A stretch of DNA of 64,000 nt from a bacterium. GTDB lineage: Bacteria; Electryoneota; RPQS01. The position numbers and the translations under genes were made by a program. The notes under the pieces were generated by a model, which saw only the letters and a list, made by a program, of their open reading frames with translations, did no database searches and had not been told where the DNA came from. Positions 1 to 8,737 of the stretch are shown here, piece by piece. The stretch covers positions 1 to 64,000 of the forward strand of contig JADKHW010000002.1 of assembly GCA_016721565.1 (NCBI GenBank), written 5' to 3'. How positions within the stretch are numbered: the first letter of the stretch is position 1; each line of letters starts with the position of its first letter.

Positions 1-299
1 AAGTTGTTGACGGACACGCCGTAGATTTCCTGCGGATATTGAAAAGCCAAGAACAATCCCTTCTTGGCGCGCACATCGGGTTCAAGTTCAAGCAGGCTTT
101 CACCTTTCCAGATGATATCGCCGCCCGTGACGTCGTATTTGGGATGCCCCATAATGGCGGAAGACAACGTCGATTTGCCGCTGCCATTGGGGCCCATGAT
201 GGCGTGGACTTCGCCGATTGGAACGACGAGGTTCAGTCCGCGTAAAATTTCCTTGCCCTCTACTGCGACGTGGAGGTCACGAATTTCAAGCTGATTCAA
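1..299 (-). CDS. sufC: SufC, Fe-S cluster assembly ATPase (C-terminus beyond window)
   Basis: ABC-type ATPase of the SUF machinery, which works in the cytoplasm with SufB and SufD to build iron-sulfur clusters. Only the first 99 or so codons are in the window. They show a Walker A motif GPNGSGKST at about residues 37-45, followed by the SufC-typical segments SAIMGHPKYDVTGG and LFLAFQYPQEIYGVSVNN (Q-loop region). The start is a TTG at 297-299, placed 7 bases after a clear AGGAG; no ATG fits the family N-terminus. It lies 135 bp downstream of an Rrf2 regulator on the same strand, so co-regulation by cluster status is likely. The assignment is firm; the rest of the suf operon would lie to the left. 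Confidence 0.93.
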   Translation of the reverse strand, partial: MNQLEIRDLHVAVEGKEILRGLNLVVPIGEVHAIMGPNGSGKSTLSSAIMGHPKYDVTGGDIIWKGESLLELEPDVRAKKGLFLAFQYPQEIYGVSVNN

Positions 300-342
300 A
301 GCTGCTCCTATTGGGAAATTTCAAATTGAAAATGGAAAACGG

Positions 343-361
343 GGTATCCGAAGCGGATACC
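343..361 (-). terminator. hairpin between the Rrf2 gene and sufC (attenuator or processing site)
   Basis: Perfect 8-bp stem GGTATCCG / CGGATACC with a 3-base loop, followed on the minus strand by CCCCGTTTTCC. It could be a leaky intrinsic terminator or mRNA stabiliser that sets the ratio of regulator to suf genes. The U tract is short, so full termination is doubtful. Confidence 0.4.
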
Positions 362-434
362 GCTCGCGAATTAGAGACAAGGATTACTTTCGGCAGCCAC
401 AGGGGCAGCCGCTACACGAATGAGACCGCAAATA

Positions 435-908
435 CTAAACTGCGGCGACTTCTTTGCCGTTGGGCTGGAAGATCGGTTGAAGCTGAGTGAAATATTGCTT
501 CTTTTCGATATCCAAGAGGTCGGCAAGAGTCCTCGTACGGAAAAAATCGCGGAGGTGGTTTTCGGCATGAGTCCAGGCGTGACGGATTGTGCACTCTTGG
601 GAGTGGACACAGGCAGCCGGGTCGGAGGTACACTCGTTGAACGCGAGACTACCCTCAAAGGCTTCAATAACCTCCAACATATTGATTTCTTCAGGCTTGC
701 GGCCCAAGGCGATACCCCCACCTTTACCACGATGGGTCTCGAGAAGCCCCTCGCTTGAAAGATATGCAACAATTTTCGTCAAAAATACACGTGGAATGTG
801 CTGTTGTTCCGCGATGTCACGAGTGACGAACGTTTTGCCGTCGGCATGGCCTCTGGCAACGAACATCAGCATACGGAGAGCGTAGTCTGCTTGCAGTGAG
901 ATTAACAT
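435..908 (-). CDS. Rrf2-family (IscR/SufR-like) Fe-S transcription regulator
   Basis: 157-residue Rrf2 protein. The N-terminal winged helix (about residues 1-80) starts MLISLQADYALRML and contains the RGKGGG wing. Three cysteines at 93, 100 and 106 (C-x6-C-x5-C) match the cluster-ligand spacing of IscR/RsrR-like members, so it probably senses iron-sulfur clusters or oxidants. The gene is next to sufC on the same strand, which supports a role as suf regulator. Its ATG follows AGGAA by 8 bases. A promoter and a palindrome with the IscR-type core lie just upstream, indicating autoregulation. The family is certain; the exact name (iscR, sufR) is not. Confidence 0.92.
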   Translation of the reverse strand: MLISLQADYALRMLMFVARGHADGKTFVTRDIAEQQHIPRVFLTKIVAYLSSEGLLETHRGKGGGIALGRKPEEINMLEVIEAFEGSLAFNECTSDPAACVHSQECTIRHAWTHAENHLRDFFRTRTLADLLDIEKKQYFTQLQPIFQPNGKEVAAV

Positions 909-925
909 TTGGTTTTTCCTAAATA

Positions 926-940
926 TGACTTTCGTAGTCA
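926..940 (-). promoter_or_regulatory. IscR-type operator upstream of the Rrf2 gene
   Basis: TGACT-ttcgt-AGTCA is a perfect inverted repeat. Its core GACT-N5-AGTC is the core of the known type 1 IscR site. It sits at the expected transcription start of the Rrf2 promoter, 18 bp from the start codon, a position suited to repression. Confidence 0.6.
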
Positions 941-946
941 GATTAG

Positions 947-975
947 AATATAAGAGGTTTCTAAGCGCATGTCAA
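947..975 (-). promoter_or_regulatory. sigma70-type promoter of the Rrf2-suf unit
   Basis: On the minus strand: TTGACA (970-975), 17-bp spacer, TATATT (947-952). The predicted transcription start is near 940, inside the palindrome at 926-940. Confidence 0.7.
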
Positions 976-1069
976 GTGCTATAAGTCACATATAATTGAG
1001 ATTCACATTGTGAAACATTACACGAGGAAATACCACGCCTCTTGACATAATCGGTGGGTTTTCGTTATT

Positions 1070-1164
1070 TGGGGTGCAGCCGTAGGGGTGGTCGCACGGA
1101 GGAATCCGGAAGTGGCCTGAGAGAGTCCCTCGAACCTGATCCGGATAATGCCGGCGAAGGAAAC
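1070..1164 (+). ncRNA. TPP riboswitch (THI element)
   Basis: The conserved core is easy to read: GGGGTGC at 1071, CTGAGAGAG near 1117, then GAACCTGATCCGGATAATG, CCGGCGAAGGAAAC. These are the invariant THI-box segments that bind thiamine pyrophosphate. A weak promoter (TTGACA at 1042-1047) may start transcription just before it. An intrinsic terminator follows at 1212-1247, so the switch most likely acts by premature termination and turns off the downstream transporter genes when TPP is plentiful. Confidence 0.93.
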
Positions 1165-1211
1165 GGTCGGTCGAACCGAGGTGCTCTGTTTTCGCATCTC
1201 TTAGTGATAGG

Positions 1212-1247
1212 CCGCAGCCGTGAATTTACGGGCTGCGGTTTTTGTTT
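1212..1247 (+). terminator. riboswitch-controlled intrinsic terminator
   Basis: CCGCAGCC ... GGCTGCGG stem followed by TTTTTGTTTT. It stands between the TPP aptamer and the receptor gene, 13 bp before its start codon. Confidence 0.85.
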
Positions 1248-1259
1248 TAGGAATTTGAG

Positions 1260-3718
1260 ATGCGTTTTGTTATTGCGGTTCTGATTTGGAGCGTCGCGGC
1301 GTTCGGACAATCGGCGCTCACGGGTGTGGTGACAGATTGGTCGAACGGAAAGCCGGTGGTTGGTGCATTGATTGAAGTCGATTTGGATTCCGTATCGGTT
1401 ACGGATCGGTTTGGAAGGTACACGACGAACGTGTTTGAAAACGAAAGTGTCGTTGTCAAGGTTGCCAAAGAGGGATATGCTCCGTATTCAGCTTTGGTCG
1501 TGTTGGCGGATGCTGAACAGACAGAGTACAATGTTGAGTTGAAGCCGTATGCAAAGAACGATGAGAGTGCGAGCGCGTTTGACGACGCGCCAAAGTATGA
1601 GATGGACGACGTGAACGTGTTTACGACGCGCGCGACGTCGGACTATCCGGTGACGTATTCAAATATGTCACAACAGACCGTGGACCGCACGAGTTTCGGT
1701 CAGGATTTGCCGCAGTTGTTTACGCAGATGCCAAGTGTGAATACGTACTCAGACGGGGGAAATGGATTTGGGTATTCTTATCTGAGACTCAGAGGATTCA
1801 GCCAGAATCGCGTAGGTGTTTATCTGAATGGGATTCCGCTAAATGATGCCGAGTCACACGAAGTGTTCTGGATTGACTTGCCGGATTTTGCTGAAGATGT
1901 GCAAGACATGCAGGTGCAACGCGGAATTGGAAGCTCCCTCTATGGCGCTGCTTCGCTTGGAGGTTCGATTAATCTTGTGACGAAGACGCCGGGGTTGGGT
2001 GATCGCCCGAAGCTTCGCGCGGAAGCGATGTACGGAACTTGGAATACGCGGCGCGCAAGCATGCAATTCACTTCGGGCAGAGTCGGCAAACGATTTGGTT
2101 TTGCGGGACGATTGACACGCATGGAATCAGATGGCTATCGCTTTGGCTCGTGGGTGAAGATGTGGAGCTACTATCTTGCGGCAACGAGATTCTCGGCCCG
2201 GACATACAACAAGAATCTTGTTTTATGGCGGGCCGGAGAAGACGCATTTAGCCTATGAGGGAGTCTCAAAGGAATACTTGAGCGGTGAGGTGACGGGTGA
2301 CAGAGAGAGCGACCGCCGTTTCAATCCGCTCACATACTCCGGCGAGATTGACAATTTCTTCCAACCGCACTATGAACTACATGATATGTGGCGTCTGAAA
2401 GACAATGTAACACTCGACAACTCGTTCTACATCTTCAGAGGAGACGGGTATTATGATCAGTTCAGAACCGATCAGGACTTAAGCCAATATTTCTACACTT
2501 TGGCACCTGAATCGCTGACGGCCTATTTGCTACGGAGAAGAAATATAGCTGAAATAGACGGAGGTTGGGTGCCACGTGCGACGTGGAAACACAAGTACGG
2601 GCAGACTGTGTTCGGCGCTGAAGTCAGATTGCACGACGCGCACCATGAGGGGCTTATTCAATGGGCATCGGAATTGCCTGAAGGGACGCGGCCGGATTAT
2701 CACTACTATGATTACAAAGTGAACAAGCAGGTTTACGCGGGGTATGTGCACAACCTGTTTCAGATTACCGATCCGCTGCGAGCAATGGTGGATTTGCAGG
2801 TGAAGTCTCAGCGCTATCAGATGAAAGAGGATCAGGTTTTTGACGTAACGCTTGTGAAATCGTTTTCGGCTGTGACACCGCGAGTGGGATTAAACTATAG
2901 GTTGATTGATGCGCAGGCGAACAAACCACTCGCGATTGCGTATGCAAATGTGTCGCTGGCGCAACGGGAGCCGGCATTTAGAGATCTTTACAATGCGCAG
3001 GATTACTACTCGTCGCCGCTGATAGCTCCAAATCGGTTTGCGAATGGTGTGGATGGCGGAGAGTATATTGGGCCGACCTTAGATGACGAGAAACTCATCA
3101 ATTTTGAAATTGGCTCAATTGCGCAGTGGCAGAGAGCGCATGTCGGCGTGAATTACTACCGTATGGAACTTACCGACGCGATTGTGACGGACAACGGGCA
3201 GCTTGATGACTTGGGGAATTTGTTGTCGGCGAATGCGGACAAGGTGCGGCATCAGGGAATTGAGATTGTGGCGGCGATTGAGCCGATTGAAAATTTGAAG
3301 TTCTCGGGGAATGTGGCGATTGCTGATCACAAGTTCGTTAAATACTCGGAAGTGGATTGGAACACGTACGAGCTGACCGCGCGCGACGGGAATCGGATTG
3401 GGCAGGATCCGGAATATCTCGCGAACTTGCAAGTGGATCACGCACGGGAATTTCTTTACGACGCTTGGCGCGCGATTTGTCGGTAAGCAATTCACGGATA
3501 ACAGCGAAGATAGTGAGACCGCGATTGATGCCTACACGCTCGTTAATCTGGATTTGGGATATCGATTTGAGAATCTGCCGGGTAATGTACCGTTGCTTGA
3601 GTTGCGTTTGCGAGTGAACAATGTATTCGATACTGAATATGAAACGGTGGGTTACGGACCGACGTACATTGTCGGTGCGCCGCGCGCATTCTACACGACG
3701 CTGGCTGTTGAACTATGA
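1260..3718 (+). pseudogene. TonB-dependent outer-membrane receptor, probable thiamine/TPP uptake, two frameshifts
   Basis: An outer-membrane receptor split over three reading frames: 1260-2258, about 2176-3486 and about 3398-3718. Joined, it would be near 818 residues. Part one carries a signal peptide, a carboxypeptidase-regulatory-like domain (about residues 18-100) and the plug with LRLRGFSQNRVGVYLNGIPL and YGAASLGGSINLVTKTPG. Part two starts at FYGGPEKTHLAYEG, and part three holds the last barrel strands and ends TTLAVEL. The breaks lie near 2190-2215 and 3450-3460; each needs loss of one base or gain of two. The TPP riboswitch directly upstream points to thiamine as substrate, as known for OMR1 receptors in Bacteroidota. 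Sequencing errors are one explanation, but the linked symporter is damaged as well. Confidence 0.85.
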
Positions 3719-3725
3719 CGGGTGG

Positions 3726-4822
3726 ATGGGACGCAACTGGATTGAGATTTCGCGGTCGTAGTCGCGGCATTGGGCGTACTGCTCGCGGGGCTTTGGCGTC
3801 GCTCAGGACAGATGAATGAGTACTTGATCGCAGGCCGGAAGCTGTCGCTTCCGGCCTTTGTGCTCTCGATTGTGTCAGCATGGTACGGTGGAATTTTGGG
3901 TGTCAGCGAGTATTCATATACGTATGGACTCTCGAACTGGTTTGTGTTTGGTGTTCCGTATTATCTGTACGCATTGATTTTTGCATTGTTTTTGGCGAAG
4001 AGAGCGCGGCGATCTGAGTTGCTCTCGCTTCCGGATCGGTTTCAAATGGCTTATGGAACAAATGCGGCGCGGTTGTGCGGCGGGATAATATTTCTCACGG
4101 CAATGCCGGCCGCGTATTTGTTGATGCTGGGGAAATTGATTGAGTGGATGTTCGGCTTGCCTTATCATGTATCGCTTTTGATTGGCGCGGCGATATCCAC
4201 TCTCTATCTGTTTCGCGGGGGGTTATTCAGCGTTATCAGAACTGATATGATTCAGTTCGCGCTGATGTATATCGGTTTTGCGGTGATGGTGGTTACACTT
4301 TATTTGAAATACGGCGGGATTGAGTTTGTGCGCGCAAGTGTGGCTCCCGAACTTCTAACACCAACGGGTGGGCAGGCAATCAGTGCAGTGCTTGTATGGT
4401 ATGTTATTGCATCGACTACGTTGGTAGAACCGTTGTTCTATGAGCGGTCGTTTGCCGCGAAGTCTGACAAGACTGTAATTCCGGGTGTTGTGATTGCCGT
4501 ATTGTTTTGGGCCGTGTTTGATTTAGCTCTGTTGGCTTGGTTTTCGAAGAAACCTCCAAATGAAAATGCGACTATTGTGAGTATGTTACTGGCCGGAGGG
4601 ATTGCCTTGGTATGGCGGTTGTCGGGGTTTTGGACAGGGAATGGGAGTTATTGGCTGGGGGTGGAGCCGATTTTTGTGGGGTTGGCGGTGAGTGCTTTGG
4701 TGCTACCTCAGCGGCTGGAAGCGGACAACGATGAGTGTGGAATGATGAATAATGAATTGGGGCAAAACTTAGAGGCCTTATTATGCGGCGACGTGGGTGC
4801 AATTTGTGCTGATCCTGTGTGA
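3726..4822 (+). pseudogene. Na+/solute symporter (SSS family), frameshifted and internally deleted
   Basis: Inner-membrane sodium:solute symporter remnant, 7 bp after the receptor and in the same riboswitch unit, so probably the thiamine permease partner. The ATG at 3726 gives MGRNWIEI, then the frame breaks; the family sequence resumes in another frame as VVVAALGVLLAGLW, DEYL-like MNEYLIAGRKLSLP and SAWYGGILGVSEY. After VIPGVVIAVLFWAVFDLALL the protein jumps to SKKPPNENATIVSMLL, a segment that normally lies near the C-terminus. The usual block of about 130 residues with the GLFLVGLLATIMSTLDS-type motif is absent. The corrected length is about 365 residues against 450-500 for the family. The C-terminal tail after LPQRLEADND looks random. 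It is most likely non-functional. Confidence 0.75.
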
Positions 4823-4854
4823 CAGAAACGACGTTTGAATGCATAAATTGATAT

Positions 4855-4870
4855 TTATCAAATAGTTAGA
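4855..4870 (+). promoter_or_regulatory. degenerate second copy of the ArsR operator
   Basis: TTATCAAATAGTTAGA resembles the perfect palindrome TTAACCAAATGGTTAA at 4947-4962 in 12 of 16 positions and lies about 92 bp upstream. It may be an auxiliary repressor site. Confidence 0.3.
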
Positions 4871-4918
4871 CTTGATTTCAAACAATAATTTTTCGACCCC
4901 CAGAGCTTGACTTGGTGG

Positions 4919-4962
4919 TTGCTTTTTCGTCGAGATGATATTATATTTAACCAAATGGTTAA
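4919..4962 (+). promoter_or_regulatory. arsR promoter with operator over the start codon
   Basis: TTGCTT (4919-4924), 17-bp spacer, TATATT (4942-4947). The predicted start of transcription, about 4953-4955, falls on the ATG, so the mRNA may be leaderless. A perfect inverted repeat, TTAACCA-AA-TGGTTAA (4947-4962), covers the end of the -10 box, the transcription start and the first codons. This suits autorepression. Confidence 0.5.
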
Positions 4963-5302
4963 TAATTCAATTTTACTCAACCTGATTTTCGGCGCGCTGG
5001 CTGATCCGACTCGGCGGGAAATCTTGGCCCAATTGGCCAAGGGATCGGCTACAGTGGGCGAACTTGCCGAGCCGCACGATATGAGTTTGCCTGCCGTGTC
5101 GAAACACTTGAAAGTGCTGGAAGCAGCGGGTTTAATTTCGCGCACACGTGACGGGAGGATTCACCACATCGGTCTTGAAGCTAAGAATTTGCGTGAGGCG
5201 ACGGAGTGGATGGAGTATTACAGAATATTTTGGGATGACAAACTCAGTGCACTGAAAAAATATCTTGAGAACGAAAACAAAACGGATGGGGAGACATCGT
5301 GA
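4955..5302 (+). CDS. ArsR-family winged-helix repressor
   Basis: 115-residue DNA-binding protein of the ArsR type that is normally paired with an SRPBCC protein. It reads MVNNSILLNLIFGALADPTRRE, then the recognition helix region MSLPAVSKHLKVLEAAGLI and the wing RTRDGRIHHIGL. It lacks the metal-binding ELCVCDL motif, so metal sensing is not indicated. The ATG at 4955 is chosen because it fits the family N-terminus; a longer reading from TTG 4907 has no ribosome site. The last codons overlap the next gene by GTGA, so the two are translationally coupled. Confidence 0.88.
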   Translation: MVNNSILLNLIFGALADPTRREILAQLAKGSATVGELAEPHDMSLPAVSKHLKVLEAAGLISRTRDGRIHHIGLEAKNLREATEWMEYYRIFWDDKLSALKKYLENENKTDGETS

Positions 5303-5805
5303 GCACACCTGATGTGGTCGTTGAACGAGTCATCAAAGCCACGCCTGAGCGGATTTGGAAGGCATGGACTGATGCAAAAGAGTTGGAGAATTGGTTCTTC
5401 TCTAAGACCGAGGAGATTGACGCGCGAAAAGACGGCGGCTATCGAATTCTGTGGGAAGGAAATGATCCTGAACACAATCATACTCGCTGGGGAAGCTACT
5501 TGGAATATGATCCACCGAAGAAACTTGTGTTTGAATGGATGGGAGTCGGCCCGAAGAAGAACCCGGCGGAACCGGGTTATGATCCTCAGGTGGATTCGAG
5601 AACTGTCGTGAGTGTAACGTTGTCGCCAGTTGAGAGCGGTACACTCGTGAAGATCGTTCACACAGGCTGGGGTGAAGGCGAAGTCTGGCGAGGTTCGCGT
5701 GATAGTCATCAGGGCGGCTGGACTTTCTATCTTGAGAATCTGGAGTCAGTGCTTGCTACCCGCCCCGACCTTCGCGTGGGGACGAAGCAGAAGATTAAGA
5801 ATTAG
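5299..5805 (+). CDS. SRPBCC (AHSA1/START-like) ligand-binding protein
   Basis: 168-residue soluble protein of the activator-of-Hsp90-like SRPBCC fold. The N-terminal strand and helix read VVVERVIKATPERIWKAWTDAKELENWF, followed by GGYRILWEG, and the C-terminal helix reads GGWTFYLENLESVL. Such proteins bind small hydrophobic ligands in a deep cavity; the ligand here is unknown. It starts with GTG inside the arsR stop (GTGA overlap), the usual ArsR-SRPBCC toxin-antitoxin-like or stress pair arrangement. An intrinsic terminator lies 60 bp downstream. Confidence 0.85.
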   Translation: MSTPDVVVERVIKATPERIWKAWTDAKELENWFFSKTEEIDARKDGGYRILWEGNDPEHNHTRWGSYLEYDPPKKLVFEWMGVGPKKNPAEPGYDPQVDSRTVVSVTLSPVESGTLVKIVHTGWGEGEVWRGSRDSHQGGWTFYLENLESVLATRPDLRVGTKQKIKN

Positions 5806-5864
5806 CGAAGGCCACGTTAATCCCCCCAAATGCGGAGACAGCTTTGGGCGCAGAACAAAAGAGC

Positions 5865-5892
5865 AGAACCCGCCAAGTGATTGGCGGGTTCT
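5865..5892. terminator. bidirectional terminator between convergent units
   Basis: Perfect 12-bp stem AGAACCCGCCAA / TTGGCGGGTTCT with a GTGA loop. GTGTTTT follows on the plus strand and GCTCTTTTG on the minus strand. It separates the SRPBCC gene from the convergent lipoprotein gene. Confidence 0.8.
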
Positions 5893-5922
5893 GTGTTTTG
5901 GCGTGATCCCTCTCGTCTTAGG

Positions 5923-7689
5923 TTACAAGCCAGTCATCATGCGAGGCAACAAGATATCGAAGAGAGCTTCTACTTGTGGTTGTTGACAGAAATAGAGCGG
6001 TACTCCGAAAACGGCGACGCGGAAACTGAGGTCGTAGTAGTAGGCTGTGACTTGGTTAGCGAGCGTGTAGGTTGGAGTGATTGTGTTTAGGCGCCCAATA
6101 ACGGTGCACTCGCCTCGGGGTTCAAAGACCCAAACGCGAGTGATTGCGCCATTCCAACTCGACAGAACTTTCGCTGGGTCGATGCTGACATTCGGGAAAC
6201 CGTTTTCGCCTGTGAAACCCGTGCCTTCACGGATTGCATTGGGGTTGGCGGTGGTGTTCACGTCGCGGTCGGATGAAAAAGCACGCAAGTAGCGGTAGCC
6301 AAAGTCCGATCCGGAGTAAGTGCTTACGGCATTTGATGAATATGCAGACATGATATCCCAGCCGCTGAAGATCACCCGACCACCGCGTTGCATGTATTCG
6401 GCAAGGATGCGGCGATTGTCATCGACAATGAAATCTGTGCGGTCTTCGGCATGCCAGACTACTAACCCGACATTAACGAGATCGTAGGGCGATATGTATG
6501 CTCCAGGAGAACGGACAGACATATCAATACTCTTTGTGTTGTAGCCGTCGAGTAAAGCCGCATAGAAATTATCGACTTCGACATCAGATGGAGCACCGGG
6601 GCCACCGGGGCCGTTGCGAGTCTCGTCAACGACCAGAATTGAATCAGAGAACGTCTGCTCTACCAAACGGATAAAGAACTCGGCAGTGTCCGACAGGACT
6701 CCAGCCATGTCGCGGCCCTGGAAACTGTAGGTATAGGCGCCTACGGGCAGGTCCGTCTCAATGAGAATCGGTTCTGCGAGCCAAACTGACCAATTCCCGT
6801 CCGGTGCACGATACCTATATGAGTGAATCAAGCCACGGTACGCAAACGCTGAGGCTTCATACGCAACAACAAGCTCGGCATTGACTTTGTGGTAGATTGA
6901 GCCGTCGGGATAGAGGCTGTCCGAAGCCGAGCCTGAGTTGTAGCGCACGGTGATTTCACCCATTTCAGGGCGATGATCGAGTCCCACATTCACAACTCGT
7001 GAAACTGTTGCCGAGACAGCAAAACCGGAATCCCGGCAACGAGCATATAACGTATGCGGACCTTCTGTCAAAACTGAATTATCCAGAGGCACAACGCCGA
7101 CAGCGAATGTGTCAAGATCCAAATCAGCATAGAGGAAGATCGAATCGCGCGTCCACTCTGTCCAGCTTACAGTGTCATCCAGACTCAAGGCGAACCAGAT
7201 GCCAGAACGGTTGGCGTCATCAGCTTCGAGTTTGATGCTGAAGCCTTGGCCAACATTTTGGTTCGGGCGCACGATATTGTCACTTGAGAAGAAACAGGTC
7301 GGACCGGTGTTGCTCGTGAAGAACTGAATTTCGGGCGGGGTCGGATCGGCTGCGCCTTCGTCGTCCACCGCTTGAATCTTGAACGTGTGCGAGACGACTT
7401 CACCTGAGGACGGCGCACTAAATGAAATTGCGCTGTCCGTGCGATTCGTGAAAGCAACAAGTTCACCATCGATGAACATGTTGAAGCCCGAGACTTGTCC
7501 GTCACCGTCATTACCTGACCAGAAGAGATTCAAGAAGTGATTGACCGTTGAACCGTTTTGCGGTGCAGAGGTGATGCTCGTCTCTGGCGGATTGTTCACC
7601 AAAGGCGATCCCGGGTCGCTAACTCCGCAACCGCTGATAGCGATCAGGAGTGTCGTGAAAAGGAGAATCTTTGTCATGGAGTAGTTCAT
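5923..7689 (-). CDS. large multidomain lipoprotein, last gene of the outer-membrane operon
   Basis: 588-residue predicted lipoprotein. MTKILLFTTLLIAISGC gives a type II signal with the cysteine near residue 21. After it come Ig/fibronectin-like beta segments (NPPETSITSAPQNGSTVNHF; QAVDDEGAADPTPPEIQFF). The C-terminal half has a Rossmann or GATase-like part (ILVVDETRNG, then LVVWHAEDRTDFIVDDN and YMQRGGRVIFSGWDI). The start at 7689 is preferred because AGGAA precedes it; the frame is open further upstream but without a signal peptide. It is 10 bp after the PorV-like gene. I infer that it is a surface or periplasmic partner of the receptor complex. I recognise no precise family. Confidence 0.75.
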   Translation of the reverse strand: MNYSMTKILLFTTLLIAISGCGVSDPGSPLVNNPPETSITSAPQNGSTVNHFLNLFWSGNDGDGQVSGFNMFIDGELVAFTNRTDSAISFSAPSSGEVVSHTFKIQAVDDEGAADPTPPEIQFFTSNTGPTCFFSSDNIVRPNQNVGQGFSIKLEADDANRSGIWFALSLDDTVSWTEWTRDSIFLYADLDLDTFAVGVVPLDNSVLTEGPHTLYARCRDSGFAVSATVSRVVNVGLDHRPEMGEITVRYNSGSASDSLYPDGSIYHKVNAELVVAYEASAFAYRGLIHSYRYRAPDGNWSVWLAEPILIETDLPVGAYTYSFQGRDMAGVLSDTAEFFIRLVEQTFSDSILVVDETRNGPGGPGAPSDVEVDNFYAALLDGYNTKSIDMSVRSPGAYISPYDLVNVGLVVWHAEDRTDFIVDDNRRILAEYMQRGGRVIFSGWDIMSAYSSNAVSTYSGSDFGYRYLRAFSSDRDVNTTANPNAIREGTGFTGENGFPNVSIDPAKVLSSWNGAITRVWVFEPRGECTVIGRLNTITPTYTLANQVTAYYYDLSFRVAVFGVPLYFCQQPQVEALFDILLPRMMTGL

Positions 7690-7699
7690 ATTTGTGTTC

Positions 7700-8737
7700 C
7701 TACCATGCAAAGGCCACCGCGAAACGGTGGGGTTGGTCCATGAAGCCATCGGAAGCTTCGGTAATGCGATCCCAATGCGAATAGGCGTAGTCGAACGACA
7801 GGTTGTACTCGCTCATGACGTCGAAATTAAGGCCGAAACCAAGCGAAAAACTTTCTTCGTCATAGCCGAATTTGCCGCCTGCCCGGAGAAACAAAGTCTT
7901 CTGATAGCCATATTCACCGCCGAATCCCAAGCGCTCTTTGTTGTCGTTGGGATGATCCATCTCAATGGCGAAGAGGCCTGAATGTGATTCGCTCTTTTGC
8001 ATTTGAAGCATCTCCCACACATCGAATGAGACGCCCAGGCGGAACATCGTGGGAAGCGAAGCACCTTCAAATTTCTCAGAATTGGGAACGTTCTCATTAT
8101 TGAGGCCGGCTTCGCGCCAATCCAAGAACTCTCCAGAGTATTTCACTTCGGGACCGAGGTTTTGAATGGCCATACCGAGCTTAAGCGAGCGCAATCCGGT
8201 TTGATAGATCGTACCGAGGTCAACACTCATGCCACCGTAACTGTGATCTTCAAGCGAGCTTCTGAGGTAACGCAGATGACCACCGAGGGAAAACTTGTCT
8301 GTAAGTTTTTGTGCGTATGATGCGCCAACAACGAAGTCGTAGGCATTAAAGAACTCGCCTGTGCCTTCGGGGGCGTCAATCGTGCGAATCGGCATGTCGT
8401 CGGAAAATAGGTTGATCATGTGCAACGACACAGCACCATAGTCACCCCACGGACGTGCATAGGCAATAGCGTTGCACTGAATATCGGCGGGCAGATTGAT
8501 TTGCGAAATCTGCAATTGGTTGCCGGTCGTGGAAGTCAGAGAACCGGGATTCCACCAGACGGCTTCCGCGCCGGTGGCTGTGGCAACCATCGCGTTGGCC
8601 ATACCGATCCCGCGCACGCCCATCGGGAGTTTCAGAACCTGCATAGATGTCGTCCCGACTTTTTCGAGAGCGAATGCTTGTGCGGATACTAACCCGAACA
8701 CAAGTAGCGCGAAGAAAATTCTATTGTGTTTAATCAT
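7700..8737 (-). CDS. PorV/PorQ-like outer-membrane beta-barrel protein
   Basis: 345-residue barrel with signal peptide MIKHNRIFFALLVFGLVSAQAFA. The mature start KVGTTSMQVLKLPMGVRGIGMANAMVATATGAEAVWWNPGSL carries the GARxxGMGgA...WNPA-type signature of the PorV/PorQ (UPF0164) family. Members form or load cell-surface complexes in type IX secretion. Repeated beta hairpins follow and the chain ends FAVAFAW, a typical barrel-end aromatic. Its ATG overlaps the stop of the upstream lipoprotein gene (ATGA). It might deliver the EF-hand surface protein encoded two genes upstream. Confidence 0.82.
   Translation of the reverse strand: MIKHNRIFFALLVFGLVSAQAFALEKVGTTSMQVLKLPMGVRGIGMANAMVATATGAEAVWWNPGSLTSTTGNQLQISQINLPADIQCNAIAYARPWGDYGAVSLHMINLFSDDMPIRTIDAPEGTGEFFNAYDFVVGASYAQKLTDKFSLGGHLRYLRSSLEDHSYGGMSVDLGTIYQTGLRSLKLGMAIQNLGPEVKYSGEFLDWREAGLNNENVPNSEKFEGASLPTMFRLGVSFDVWEMLQMQKSESHSGLFAIEMDHPNDNKERLGFGGEYGYQKTLFLRAGGKFGYDEESFSLGFGLNFDVMSEYNLSFDYAYSHWDRITEASDGFMDQPHRFAVAFAW

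Noticed and set aside
5299..5805. toxin role for the SRPBCC protein
   Set aside because: ArsR-SRPBCC pairs have been proposed as toxin-antitoxin-like, but nothing in this sequence shows toxicity; ligand binding is the safer reading.
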